This document shows, piece by piece, positions 1 through 5,676 of a DNA stretch of 9,272 nucleotides. The notes beneath the pieces were generated by a model. That model did not search any database. It was not told the origin of the DNA and saw only the letters and a list, made by a program, of their open reading frames with translations. This stretch comes from Ruminococcaceae bacterium UBA6416 (GTDB lineage Bacteria; Bacillota; Clostridia; Oscillospirales; Acutalibacteraceae). The first letter of the stretch is position 1. Each line of letters starts with the position of its first letter. The stretch spans positions 1-9,272 of the forward strand of contig DJPI01000025.1 of NCBI GenBank assembly GCA_002438505.1. The letters are read 5' to 3'. The position numbers were made by a program, and so were the translations under genes.

Positions 1-348
1 TTTGCCGGCAGTTGGGCGTTCATCTTTTCCTTTACCGGAGTGCTTGTTCTTTGGATGGTTGTCAATGTCATTCTGGCAGCCAAAGCATTTGACCCGTATC
101 CGTTTATCCTGCTGAATCTGGTGCTCTCTTGCGTGGCGGCAATTCAGGCTCCGCTTATTATGATGAGCCAGAACCGACAGGAGGAAAAGGATCGCCGCAG
201 AGCCGAAAACGATTACAAGGTCAATCTTAAAACTGAAATTATGATTGAGGATCTGTATGATAAGGTGAATGCGATCCTTGCTAAACAATCGGCTCTGGAA
301 AAGCAACTGCAAGGGGAAGCAAAAAAGGATGAGGAAAAGCCGCAGTGA
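1..348 (+). CDS. DUF1003 family membrane protein, 5' end outside the window
   Basis: The reading frame is open from the first base to a TGA at 346-348, so the gene begins upstream of the window. The visible 115 residues have two hydrophobic segments, one from FAGSWAFIF to VNVILAA and one at YPFILLNLVLSCVAAIQAP, followed by IMMSQNRQEEKDRRRAENDY and a charged helical tail rich in Lys, Glu and Gln. The F-x-P-Y-P-F-I-L-L-N-x-x-L-S pattern and the 'MSQNRQ..KDR..AE.DY' motif are hallmarks of DUF1003, a family of small inner-membrane proteins of unknown biochemical role. The tail (NAILAKQSALEKQLQ) probably forms a short coiled coil in the cytoplasm. GC content resembles the right flank rather than the AT-rich middle. 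The family call is firm; the function is unknown. The GTG at 40 is internal, because family similarity continues upstream of it. Confidence 0.9.
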   Translation, partial: FAGSWAFIFSFTGVLVLWMVVNVILAAKAFDPYPFILLNLVLSCVAAIQAPLIMMSQNRQEEKDRRRAENDYKVNLKTEIMIEDLYDKVNAILAKQSALEKQLQGEAKKDEEKPQ

Positions 349-375
349 TTTTCAAATGTTTTTCTACCTTTCCTG

Positions 376-404
376 TTGACAAGGCAGTGCTTCGTGAGCA
401 CAAT
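376..404 (+). promoter_or_regulatory. possible sigma-A promoter in the 349-550 gap
   Basis: A perfect TTGACA lies at 376-381, followed after 17 bases by CACAAT (399-404), which matches 4 of 6 positions of TATAAT. An alternative -10 is TATTAT at 404-409 with an overlong spacer. It points towards the truncated helix-turn-helix gene at 551. Nothing else recognisable was found in this ~200-base gap: no stem-loop with a T run after the DUF1003 gene and no convincing short gene. Confidence 0.3.
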
Positions 405-521
405 ATTATTAGCAAGTCGGCATACAAGCGAACAAGCCTCCTTGCGAACTATGATTCACCGTTGTGATGAAAGTTGCTCGCAAATTATCCGCAAACAGGC
501 TGAACGAATCAAGACAGGGCT

Positions 522-527
522 TATAAT
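522..527 (+). promoter_or_regulatory. candidate -10 box of the truncated HTH gene
   Basis: A perfect TATAAT followed by G sits 24 bases before the ATG at 551. No good -35 exists at 16-18 bases (best is CTGAAC at 500-505, 3 of 6). If used, the transcript would have a very short leader. The ribosome binding site ahead of ATG 551 is weak (AAAAGA). Confidence 0.3.
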
Positions 528-550
528 GTAAAGTAGAAAAGATGAACAGC

Positions 551-733
551 ATGAACACACAGTATCTGAATTTTGGAGATTTCCTTCAAAGGAAGCGGAC
601 GGAGAAAAAGATCACTATCCGCAAGATGGCGGGAGACAGGCTCCCGATGCTTGAGGCGGGCGCTCCAACCATTACCTGCGTGAGTGATACGGCAAGGAAT
701 GAAATAATTCCGAAGTGGCACTGTCTGTTGTAA
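551..733 (+). pseudogene. XRE-type helix-turn-helix regulator, N-terminal stub
   Basis: The first ~25 residues, MNTQYLNFGDFLQRKR followed by TEKKITIRKMAGD, are a classic XRE/Cro start: helix 1 (FGDFLQRKRTEK) and the start of helix 2 (TIRKMAGD). The DNA-contacting recognition helix should follow but is absent. After GAC at ~637 the frame runs through about 30 residues with no domain character (RLPMLEAGAPTIT...) and stops at 731-733. I infer that a deletion or rearrangement removed the rest of the gene. The break coincides with a short perfect hairpin, CGGGAG at 630-635 and CTCCCG at 641-646. An in-frame ATG exists at 542; the ATG at 551 starts the family-like sequence. No function can be expected from the stub. 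Confidence 0.55.
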
Positions 734-763
734 AAAATCGAAGTGCAATAAATCAAAAGACGA

Positions 764-799
764 GGCTGTCGCTATGCGTTTTCACGTTTTGCGACAGCC
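764..799. repeat. long stem-loop, GGCTGTCGC / GCGACAGCC
   Basis: GGCTGTCGC at 764-772 pairs perfectly with GCGACAGCC at 791-799 across an 18-base loop. Past one mismatch (763/800), two more pairs (761-762 with 801-802) extend it. There is no T run on the plus side. On the minus side the stem is followed by CTCGTCTTTTGATTT, a modest T-rich tract. It sits exactly between the helix-turn-helix debris and the first recognisable DUF4391 codons, so it may be a terminator or an element end carried along with a deletion junction. Confidence 0.5.
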
Positions 800-801
800 C
801 C

Positions 802-1107
802 GCCTTCAAGGTCGGCCGCTATTATCACACCGACTGGATGCCGGAAGATGAGCTGCATCTCAGCATCGACGGCTTGAATATGGATGCCGTCTATGAAAGC
901 CTTGTCCGCCAGATTGCCGGTGACAAGCTGCAAACAGATTTCAGCGAAAGTCTGAAAGAATCTGTCGAGCGTGATGAAAAGAGAAAGAAGCTCAAAAAGC
1001 AGATCGCCGCATTGGAAAACAAAATGCGGCGAGAGAAACAGCTAAATAGGCAGATGGAAATGAACTCGGAGTTGAAAAAGCTGAGAATGCAAATGGAGGA
1101 TTTATAA
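802..1107 (+). pseudogene. DUF4391 domain protein, C-terminal remnant (restriction-modification associated)
   Basis: From about RYYHTDWMPEDEL onward (codon at 817) the frame reads as the C-terminus of a DUF4391 protein: WMPEDELHLSIDGLNMDAVY, then ESLVRQIAGDKLQ and a strongly charged coiled-coil tail (ESVERDEKRKKLKKQIAALE...) ending in MEDL. DUF4391 proteins are usually encoded between a helicase and a type III-like DNA methyltransferase in clostridial restriction-modification clusters, and the next gene here starts exactly like that methyltransferase. The N-terminal half is missing: upstream the frame translates a stem-loop and non-family sequence back to a GTG at 715. There is no ribosome binding site or start at the point where similarity begins. 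GC (~48% in the line I counted) is higher than in the block after 1240. The family call rests on pattern memory, not a search. Confidence 0.6.
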
Positions 1108-1230
1108 ATGAACAAGATGAAATTTGAATCGCCGGATATGACGGCGCAGAACATAGACCGCATTGCTGCCCTGTTTCCGAACTTCACCTCGGCTATATGC
1201 AAGTCTATCAACTCAAACACCGATTTATGA
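1108..1230 (+). pseudogene. type III-like site-specific DNA methyltransferase, N-terminal stub
   Basis: The ATG at 1108 follows the DUF4391 stop (1105-1107) directly, with GGAGG at 1096-1100 as ribosome binding site, so the two genes were translationally coupled. The first ~25 residues, MNKMKFESPDMTAQNIDRIA then ALFPN, match the conserved start of the adenine-specific methyltransferase (Mod) in clostridial type III restriction-modification clusters. After about residue 25-30 the similarity stops, and TGA follows at 1228-1230 after 40 residues; the normal protein is several hundred residues. All catalytic motifs (DPPY, FxGxG) are absent, so this is a stub. The sequence after the break is shared with a minus-strand gene start. 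Confidence 0.6.
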
Positions 1231-1274
1231 TATTCACAAATTGCGAATATGTTTTTTAATTTTTTATCAGTCAT
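1200..1274 (-). pseudogene. unrecognised gene, N-terminal ~25 codons only
   Basis: On the minus strand, GGGAG lies about 7 bases before an ATG at 1274, giving MTDKKLKNIFAICEYHKSVF then ELIDL. This looks like a genuine start: a good ribosome binding site, an upstream A/T-rich region, and a small palindrome TTTGA-N6-TCAAA at 1306-1321 that could be an operator. Beyond about 1200 the frame enters the antisense of the methyltransferase and DUF4391 remnants and stays open to 891, which is shadow coding. I do not recognise the family. The two truncated genes abut head-on, which marks a rearrangement junction near 1195-1210. Confidence 0.35.
1243..1250 (+). repeat. left copy of direct repeat GCGAATAT flanking the AT-rich block
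   Basis: GCGAATAT occurs here and again at 7455-7462, where the hydrolase frame meets the truncated regulator. The two copies bracket the AT-rich minus-strand island. An 8-base match is short and could be chance; no inverted ends or integrase accompany it. Confidence 0.25.
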
Positions 1275-1342
1275 TTTTCACTCCCGTTCGGAAATAAAGT
1301 GGAAATTTGACACATTTCAAACTAAAAAGGGTATAAAAATAT

Positions 1343-1369
1343 CAGCTCAAGCAAAACTCACTTGAGCTG
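1343..1369 (-). terminator. rho-independent terminator of the ABC operon
   Basis: CAGCTCAAG at 1343-1351 pairs perfectly over 9 bases with CTTGAGCTG at 1361-1369, with a 9-base loop. Read on the minus strand the stem is followed by ATATTTTTATACCCTTTTT, a T-rich run. It lies about 160 bases past the second permease stop and before the minus-strand gene start at 1274, so it would close the island operon. Confidence 0.6.
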
Positions 1370-1527
1370 TTATAGGATTAATATGGTTATTGGTTGAAAC
1401 AATCCATAATGAAAAAAGGTCGTTTTTACAGCTATGACATATTTTTGCTATTTCTACTATTTTCGCAGTTTAATTCAATTGTAAAAATTTATTAGCAAAG
1501 TGAAAAACACATTATTGTCAATACACT
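1370..1527. other. AT-rich untranslated tail of the ABC operon
   Basis: The stretch between the second permease stop (1528-1530) and the terminator is very AT-rich. No gene with a ribosome binding site and no RNA gene is visible on either strand. The 10-base string GGTCGTTTTT at 1419-1428 recurs at 5641-5650 upstream of agrB. The only other structure is a weak hairpin ATTG/CAAT near 1389-1403. Confidence 0.4.
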
Positions 1528-2182
1528 CTATACTATTCGCCGCTTTGAAACGGCAACCGATGTAATGACAATAGCCATCGCTCCAAAAGCCACCAATGGA
1601 AATTCTGTTTTTAAAAATTTCGTCTGTGATTCCGGTGAATAATAGAACGGAAATTTTACAATCTGAGCAATCGGAAATAGATTTATTAATGTATAAATTA
1701 TAAGAACTAATAGAGTTGGGGTAATTGATCTTGAAACAAAGGATATCAAATAGGATATTCCGAAGTAAAAGAAAGATACGAGTACCAGCCTAAGCCAATA
1801 CACTAAAAACCCTTTAACAAACACAAACAGCGGCATCAAGAGAATAAATTCTACGCAAATTTCCATTAACAAAATCAAAACAAGATCAGTTGTTTTATTC
1901 CGATTTTTGTTGACAAATAATAATTCATTTCCCGGGTCTTCAAAAAAACTTTTGAACAAATATCGGGCACCAGCAAAGCATAAATGGCAAGAACACTCCG
2001 TATAAGCGATTAGCTGTCAGTGAAAGCTCGTCACACATACCATTTCTGAAATAAATCAGGAACAAGAGAGTCGGTATAATAACATTTAAAACCAAAAGAG
2101 GCACAAGTGCAGCTCTTCTCAATGCCTTAACAAGCAAACAAATACGTCTTAGGCATATTGCTATATTTTTTCTATAACACAT
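1528..2182 (-). pseudogene. ABC-2 type permease subunit, frameshifted
   Basis: Two overlapping minus-strand frames make one membrane protein once a single base is removed. The first runs from ATG 2182 (GAGGA about 9 bases upstream, inside the 3' end of the ATPase gene, 22-base overlap) to a stop near 1940. The second is open to TAG at 1528-1530. Skipping one T of the run at 1975-1977 joins VFLPFML to AGARYLFKSFFEDPG smoothly and gives 217 residues. The joined protein has about six hydrophobic segments (LVPLLVLNVIIPTLLFLI; VFLPFML; LVLILLMEICVEFILLMPLF; LRLVLVSFFYFGISYL; PTLLVLIIYTLINLFPI; VAFGAMAIVITSVAV) and ends in a basic SKRRIV tail, as expected for the transmembrane half of an ABC exporter encoded after its ATPase. 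Substrate unknown. The indel is either true decay or a homopolymer sequencing error. Confidence 0.7.
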
Positions 2183-3003
2183 AAATATCCATCCTCAAGT
2201 GTCGGGTTACACTGATTGCCGTTTATCCGCTCAGACGAAAGAACCCTTTTAATTGTTTTTCCCTCTTGTTCAAAAACCTTTTCAACAAACGAATTCTTTG
2301 CGGTGATTATTTCATTTTCCGTCATCTCATATACCTTTCCGTCGGCTTTACTTTTCAGTTCCTCGCAGGTATAGACGCCAAGCATATTTCCGTTGTCCAT
2401 AACAATTACGCGGTCGCAAACAGCGTCTATATCCTCAACAATATGCGTTGATACAATAATAATTTTGTCCTTGTCCATTTTTGATATGATCGACTTGAAA
2501 CGTAGCCTTTCAATTGGGTCAAGACCCGCTGTCGGCTCATCAAAGATTATCAATTCCGGACTTCCGAGTAACGCCTGAGCAATTCCTACCCGCCTAAGCA
2601 TACCGCCGGAAAGAGCAGAAACTCTTTTGTCTTTTTCATCAGAAAGATTGACAAGTTCAAGACATTTTTCAATATCATCGCTGCTTTGACTTTTGTTAAG
2701 CTCCTTGAGACTTGCCAAAAGCTTCAGTGCATTTTCAACGGATAACTCCTTAAAAAGCCCAAACTGCTGAGGAAGATATCCGATGTTAGCAAGATATTCT
2801 CTGTCCTTTGTAATTGAAACACCGTTATTTAAAATTGCATTGTTTTTATCTGGATACAGCAGCGTGAGACACCTTATTAATGTGGTTTTTCCTGCTCCGT
2901 TTGCTCCGAGAAGTCCGTATACACCTTTTTCCAAAACAAACGATACATTTTTAAGTACGGACTTTTTCCCGAAACTCTTTGAAAGATTTCGTACTTCAAT
3001 CAT
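2161..3003 (-). CDS. ABC transporter ATP-binding protein
   Basis: This is a complete 280-residue nucleotide-binding subunit that would hydrolyse ATP to drive the two adjacent permeases. Counting from MIEVRNLSKSFG, the motifs are the Walker A GANGAGKTT (about residues 33-41), a Q-loop at LPQQFG (about 77), the signature LSGGM (about 131-135), Walker B LIIFDEP (about 151-157), the D-loop AGLD and the H-loop His in STHIVED (about 187). The domain order and the ~60-residue C-terminal extension resemble ABC-2 type exporters such as the CcmA/NatA/BcrA-like families. I start at ATG 3003 because AGAGGTG lies 7 bases upstream; a GTG at 3012 in the same frame is part of that ribosome binding site. The start overlaps the end of the upstream permease/M1-like gene (TGA 2996-2998), implying translational coupling. 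All key residues are present, so it is intact although both partner permeases are broken. Confidence 0.93.
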   Translation of the reverse strand: MIEVRNLSKSFGKKSVLKNVSFVLEKGVYGLLGANGAGKTTLIRCLTLLYPDKNNAILNNGVSITKDREYLANIGYLPQQFGLFKELSVENALKLLASLKELNKSQSSDDIEKCLELVNLSDEKDKRVSALSGGMLRRVGIAQALLGSPELIIFDEPTAGLDPIERLRFKSIISKMDKDKIIIVSTHIVEDIDAVCDRVIVMDNGNMLGVYTCEELKSKADGKVYEMTENEIITAKNSFVEKVFEQEGKTIKRVLSSERINGNQCNPTLEDGYLCVIEKI

Positions 3004-4923
3004 TATTTTCACCTCTCAGTTCTTCAATAAAGCTTTTCCAATGCCTCGTATCATTATCATCATATAAGTATTCTTTGACTTTGCTTTCAACGTAAGCACT
3101 TCCCATTTCGCCAATCAACTTTTGAAGTATCGTTCTGGCATCGTTTTCCAACAATTCCTTATCTCCGGCATAAGCCTCATTCAGCAAATTAATCAGACTG
3201 TTCCAATTTGCTTTGTCCGACTCATAATAGTCAAAGGCATTCCTCAATGCAAGCTTATAGCTTGGAAACATTTGTCCTTCATAAACGGTTGAAAGTCCAA
3301 GCAATTGCGAAACAGTTGTATGATCAGAAAAAGAACAGTATCGTTCATATATTGATGCCATATTCAAATTTGCAATAACCATAACTTTTTTTGAAGTCTT
3401 TTTAATTATGCCGTTTTTAACGTATTCGGAAATTTGTTTCTTTATACTCTCCGGTAAAAACTCAGTCGTGTCAAGATACGGATACACAACCTGAATATTC
3501 TCACATACAAGCGAATCATAGAAGCCGGAAACGATTGTCACACCGTTGCTTTTTTCAACATACTTTTCATCTTTTTTATCAAGACTGCAAAAAACTTTAT
3601 TTTTATCCAAAATACTGATTTCAAATTCGGTTCCTTTGGAGCAAAAGATTCGATTGAATCCATACATTGAACAATCATATAATTCTTTTTCTCCTGCATG
3701 TGGATAATATGGGAACCACCCAGGAAGACTTGTTCCCTGTGAATTGCTGAAAAAACGCGGTGCGCAACCACTGCATTTTATTGTGATGCGGTTTAAAGGC
3801 TCCTCTTCTCGGTATACCGAGATGTAATCTCCGTCTTGATTAAACCGTAACGCTTTTCCGGAAGATGAGCAAATACTTTTAACTTTAAAGCCGTGATATA
3901 AAGTAAAGCTGTATATTGAAAGATTATCCCTGTTCAAATCCAACGTAGCTTCACAATAAAGCTGCCGGTCTATGCGCAGTGACAAACTGTATTTTTCAAT
4001 TTTAAATTCGGCTGCATTATTTTTCTGTGTAGCCAAAGAGTAGTAATTCATATCGTCTATTCCGCTTGAATCAACGCTTCTTCTGAGAATCGGCTTTGAA
4101 GCCGGCAAGAAGTATCCGACCATTGATAAAGTCGCAATGGCACACAGACCAAAGCAATAACATCACTTTTAATTCTTTTTGTGTTAGAGAGGCAAACAGC
4201 CAAAACAGCCCAAAATAAAAAAATCCAAAAGAATGATATATCCAAACGATATGGTAAAATTGAATACCCAAAAGAGTATATGGGACTGTATCCAAGCGAT
4301 GGCGGAAAAATATCAAATATTCCTCGGAGTAAAGCAATATTCTTTCCGGTGCCCTCATATATGGCATCAGTTATTGCAGTAAACATTGGCGTTGAAAGAA
4401 AAACCGCAATAAGCATTACAACATATGCGGCAATTCTTTGCTTAACAAATGATACCGCCGCTCCCAATAATATTCCTATAAGCAATATCAAAAATACATT
4501 CAGAAAAATATTCAATACTATGTGTGCCAAATATTCTGTTTTGTCAATGCCGAGGCAAAAATAAATTACAATATTAATACCTAAAACGATCAAAGCGTAA
4601 ACGGCAAGCAATGATGCCAAAATCAGTATACCTGTAATATAAAAAGAACTGTATCCTTTTTTGGTAGCTTTTAAAACCTCTTCGAGAGAATGTTGTTTTA
4701 TTTTGCATAAATACTCATATGAGAGAAACATAAAGAAAACAAAAGCTATCATAGACATATCAAGTGTTGCCAAAAGATATGAAAGTGGCGACGAATTTGC
4801 CCTGTAACAGAGCACTGACTTAGAAATTATGTATCCCAGTGTCACCGTGAAAAGTGCAGACGTCAGAACAAGCATAAGTCTGTCGTTTTTCAGCCGACTC
4901 AGCATGAGCTTTACTTTTTGCAT
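2996..4923 (-). pseudogene. ABC-2 permease fused to an M1-peptidase-like domain, frameshifted
   Basis: The gene starts at ATG 4923 with an excellent GAGGAGG 5 bases or so upstream. The first ~255 residues contain about six or seven membrane segments (e.g. MLVLTSALFTVTLGYIIS, MSMIAFVFFMFLSYEYL, ITGILILASLLAVYALIVLG, VFLILLIGILLGAAVSFV, FFWIFLFWAVLAVCL). At SDVIALVC the frame shifts. Removing one CA unit from CACACA at 4141-4146 restores VIALVCAIATLSMVGYFLPA, a clean last helix, and 641 residues in total. The extracytoplasmic part then resembles the N-terminal and central domains of M1 aminopeptidase-like proteins fused to permeases (LPGWFPYYPHAGEKELYD; NMASIYERYCSFSDH). The zinc motif HExxH is not visible; the equivalent stretch reads VSQLLGLSTVYEGQ, so peptidase activity is unlikely. 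It sits first in the permease-ATPase-permease operon. Substrate unknown; peptide export or self-immunity is an inference. Confidence 0.7.
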
Positions 4924-4963
4924 TGCTTTCCTCCTCAACTTAAGATTTATGATATAAACAAAT

Positions 4964-5000
4964 TGCGATTGCTGTTCGGTTTGTTTGAATGGCAATCGCA
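4964..5000 (-). promoter_or_regulatory. leader stem-loop before the ABC operon
   Basis: TGCGATTGC at 4964-4972 pairs perfectly over 9 bases with GCAATCGCA at 4992-5000 around a 19-base loop. On the minus strand it lies downstream of a TATAAT at 5025-5020 and 40 bases before the permease start. The bases after the stem (ATTTGTTTATAT) are T-rich but not a classic run. It could end transcripts coming from agrB, act as an attenuator, or be a palindromic operator. Confidence 0.45.
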
Positions 5001-5019
5001 GTTTTGGTTTTACCTATTG

Positions 5020-5025
5020 ATTATA
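5020..5025 (-). promoter_or_regulatory. candidate -10 box of the ABC operon
   Basis: On the minus strand, a perfect TATAAT lies about 95 bases before ATG 4923, just past the stop of the upstream remnant (5057). The best -35 candidate is TTGTTT with a 19-base spacer, a poor match, so the promoter may need an activator. It would create a leader containing the stem-loop at 4964-5000. Confidence 0.4.
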
Positions 5026-5056
5026 GCTTTTCGATTTCTTCGTTAAACAAGCGTTG

Positions 5057-5356
5057 TTACATTTTGTACCACATGGAACCATTTGCAATGCACCCCGCTG
5101 TTGCTACACCATAAGGATTTAATTCAAGTCTCCAAAGTACTGTTGTATTAGAATTTGATGTATAAATATTATCTATTGTTTTTCCTTGAGGAACAAGAAC
5201 TTCAACATCGTTTACAAATCCGCTTGCGGAAGATCTTTGCGAAGAAAAATACACTTTATGATTTGACTTGCTGCTATTACTTCCACCAAAAACCTTGTAT
5301 GTTCCTGCAGTTGTTTCAGAACGAGCAACCGTTTGTTTAGTTTTTAAATTAACATA
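5057..5356 (-). pseudogene. unrecognised Ser/Thr/Asn-rich protein, C-terminal remnant
   Basis: About 99 residues are open in one frame from the agrB junction (stop codon just upstream at 5377-5375) to TAA at 5057-5059. The composition is rich in Ser, Thr, Asn, Gly and Val, with short beta-like stretches (AGTYKVFGG, HKVYFSSQRSSASGF, DVEVLVPQGKTIDNIYT, TVLWRLELNPYGV) and a Cys in the tail (TAGCIANGSMWYKM). This is typical of small exported beta-rich proteins, but I do not recognise a family. There is no ATG; the first possible start is a GTG at 5254 without a ribosome binding site. The N-terminus, where a signal peptide would be, is missing, replaced by the 5' part of agrB in another frame. In the intact ancestor this gene probably lay between agrBD and the ABC operon, so it may have been an Agr-controlled product or the ABC substrate; that is inference only. 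Confidence 0.5.
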
Positions 5357-5576
5357 AACCGCCGGCCGTCTTTCTTACAATCATAAAGCTGACAATATAA
5401 AATATTGTCGGAATTATTGTATGCGTTATTATAGATATAAATAATACAACCATTAAATTCAAAACAGTGGAAAGCATAATTTCAAAGCAATAATCATAAA
5501 CTTCCCGTTCCTCTTCTTGAATTAGTGCTTTTGAAATAAAAAAAGATGACAGCATTTTTGCGAAACGAGTAAGCAT
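5349..5576 (-). pseudogene. agrB: AgrB-type peptide-processing protease, truncated
   Basis: Start ATG 5576 has GAGAGGTGA 4 bases upstream; an in-frame ATG at 5624 lacks one. The 75 residues fit the AgrB N-terminus: an amphipathic start (MLTRFAKMLSSFFISKALIQ), EEREVYDYCFEIMLSTVLNL (a conserved AgrB block), a membrane segment and SFMIVRKTAGG. In AgrB the next residues (typically YHA, then a Cys about seven residues later) form the cysteine-protease site that cuts the AgrD precursor. Here the frame reads LC and stops at 5349-5351. Normal AgrB is about 190-210 residues with further membrane helices, so this copy lacks the active site and cannot process a peptide. The stop lies where the Ser/Asn-rich remnant begins, so a deletion probably removed the rest of agrB, agrD and the 5' end of the next gene. 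Confidence 0.8.
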
Positions 5577-5613
5577 AATATCACCTCTCGTTTGAATGCT
5601 ATCATCATTTAAT

Positions 5614-5676
5614 ATTATAATCAATCAAAGATGCAAAACCGGTCGTTTTTTCTGCAACTTTGACACTCTTAACTGT
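5614..5676 (-). promoter_or_regulatory. possible Agr/LytTR-controlled promoter of agrB
   Basis: On the minus strand, ACAGTTAAG at 5676-5668 is identical to the AgrA half-site known from the staphylococcal agr P2 promoter. After 12 bases a degenerate second half-site, GCAGAAAAA (5655-5647, 5 of 9 matches), keeps the characteristic 21-base spacing. A perfect -10 TATAAT follows at 5619-5614, and the 17-base-distant -35 (CCGGTT) is very poor, as expected for activator-dependent promoters. ATG 5576 lies 37 bases on. Caveat: the first half-site overlaps the last codons of agrC (AAC AGT TAA), so the match could be incidental. Confidence 0.4.

Noticed and set aside
891..1274. A 127-residue minus-strand frame as a complete gene
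   Set aside because: Only the first ~25 codons look real. The rest is the antisense of the DUF4391 and methyltransferase remnants, which have clear coding character on the plus strand.
1307..1337. Plus-strand promoter TTGACA...TATAAA
   Set aside because: The spacer is 19 bases, and no plus-strand gene follows before the terminator and the minus-strand operon. It is more likely part of the small TTTGA/TCAAA palindrome.
4130..4155. Programmed ribosomal frameshift joining permease and M1-like domain
   Set aside because: There is no slippery heptamer of the X-XXY-YYZ type; the site is a CA repeat, better explained by an indel.
4181..4564. Plus-strand 127-residue frame
   Set aside because: It is antisense to the membrane segments of the permease, which explain the sequence. 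It has no ribosome binding site or domain.
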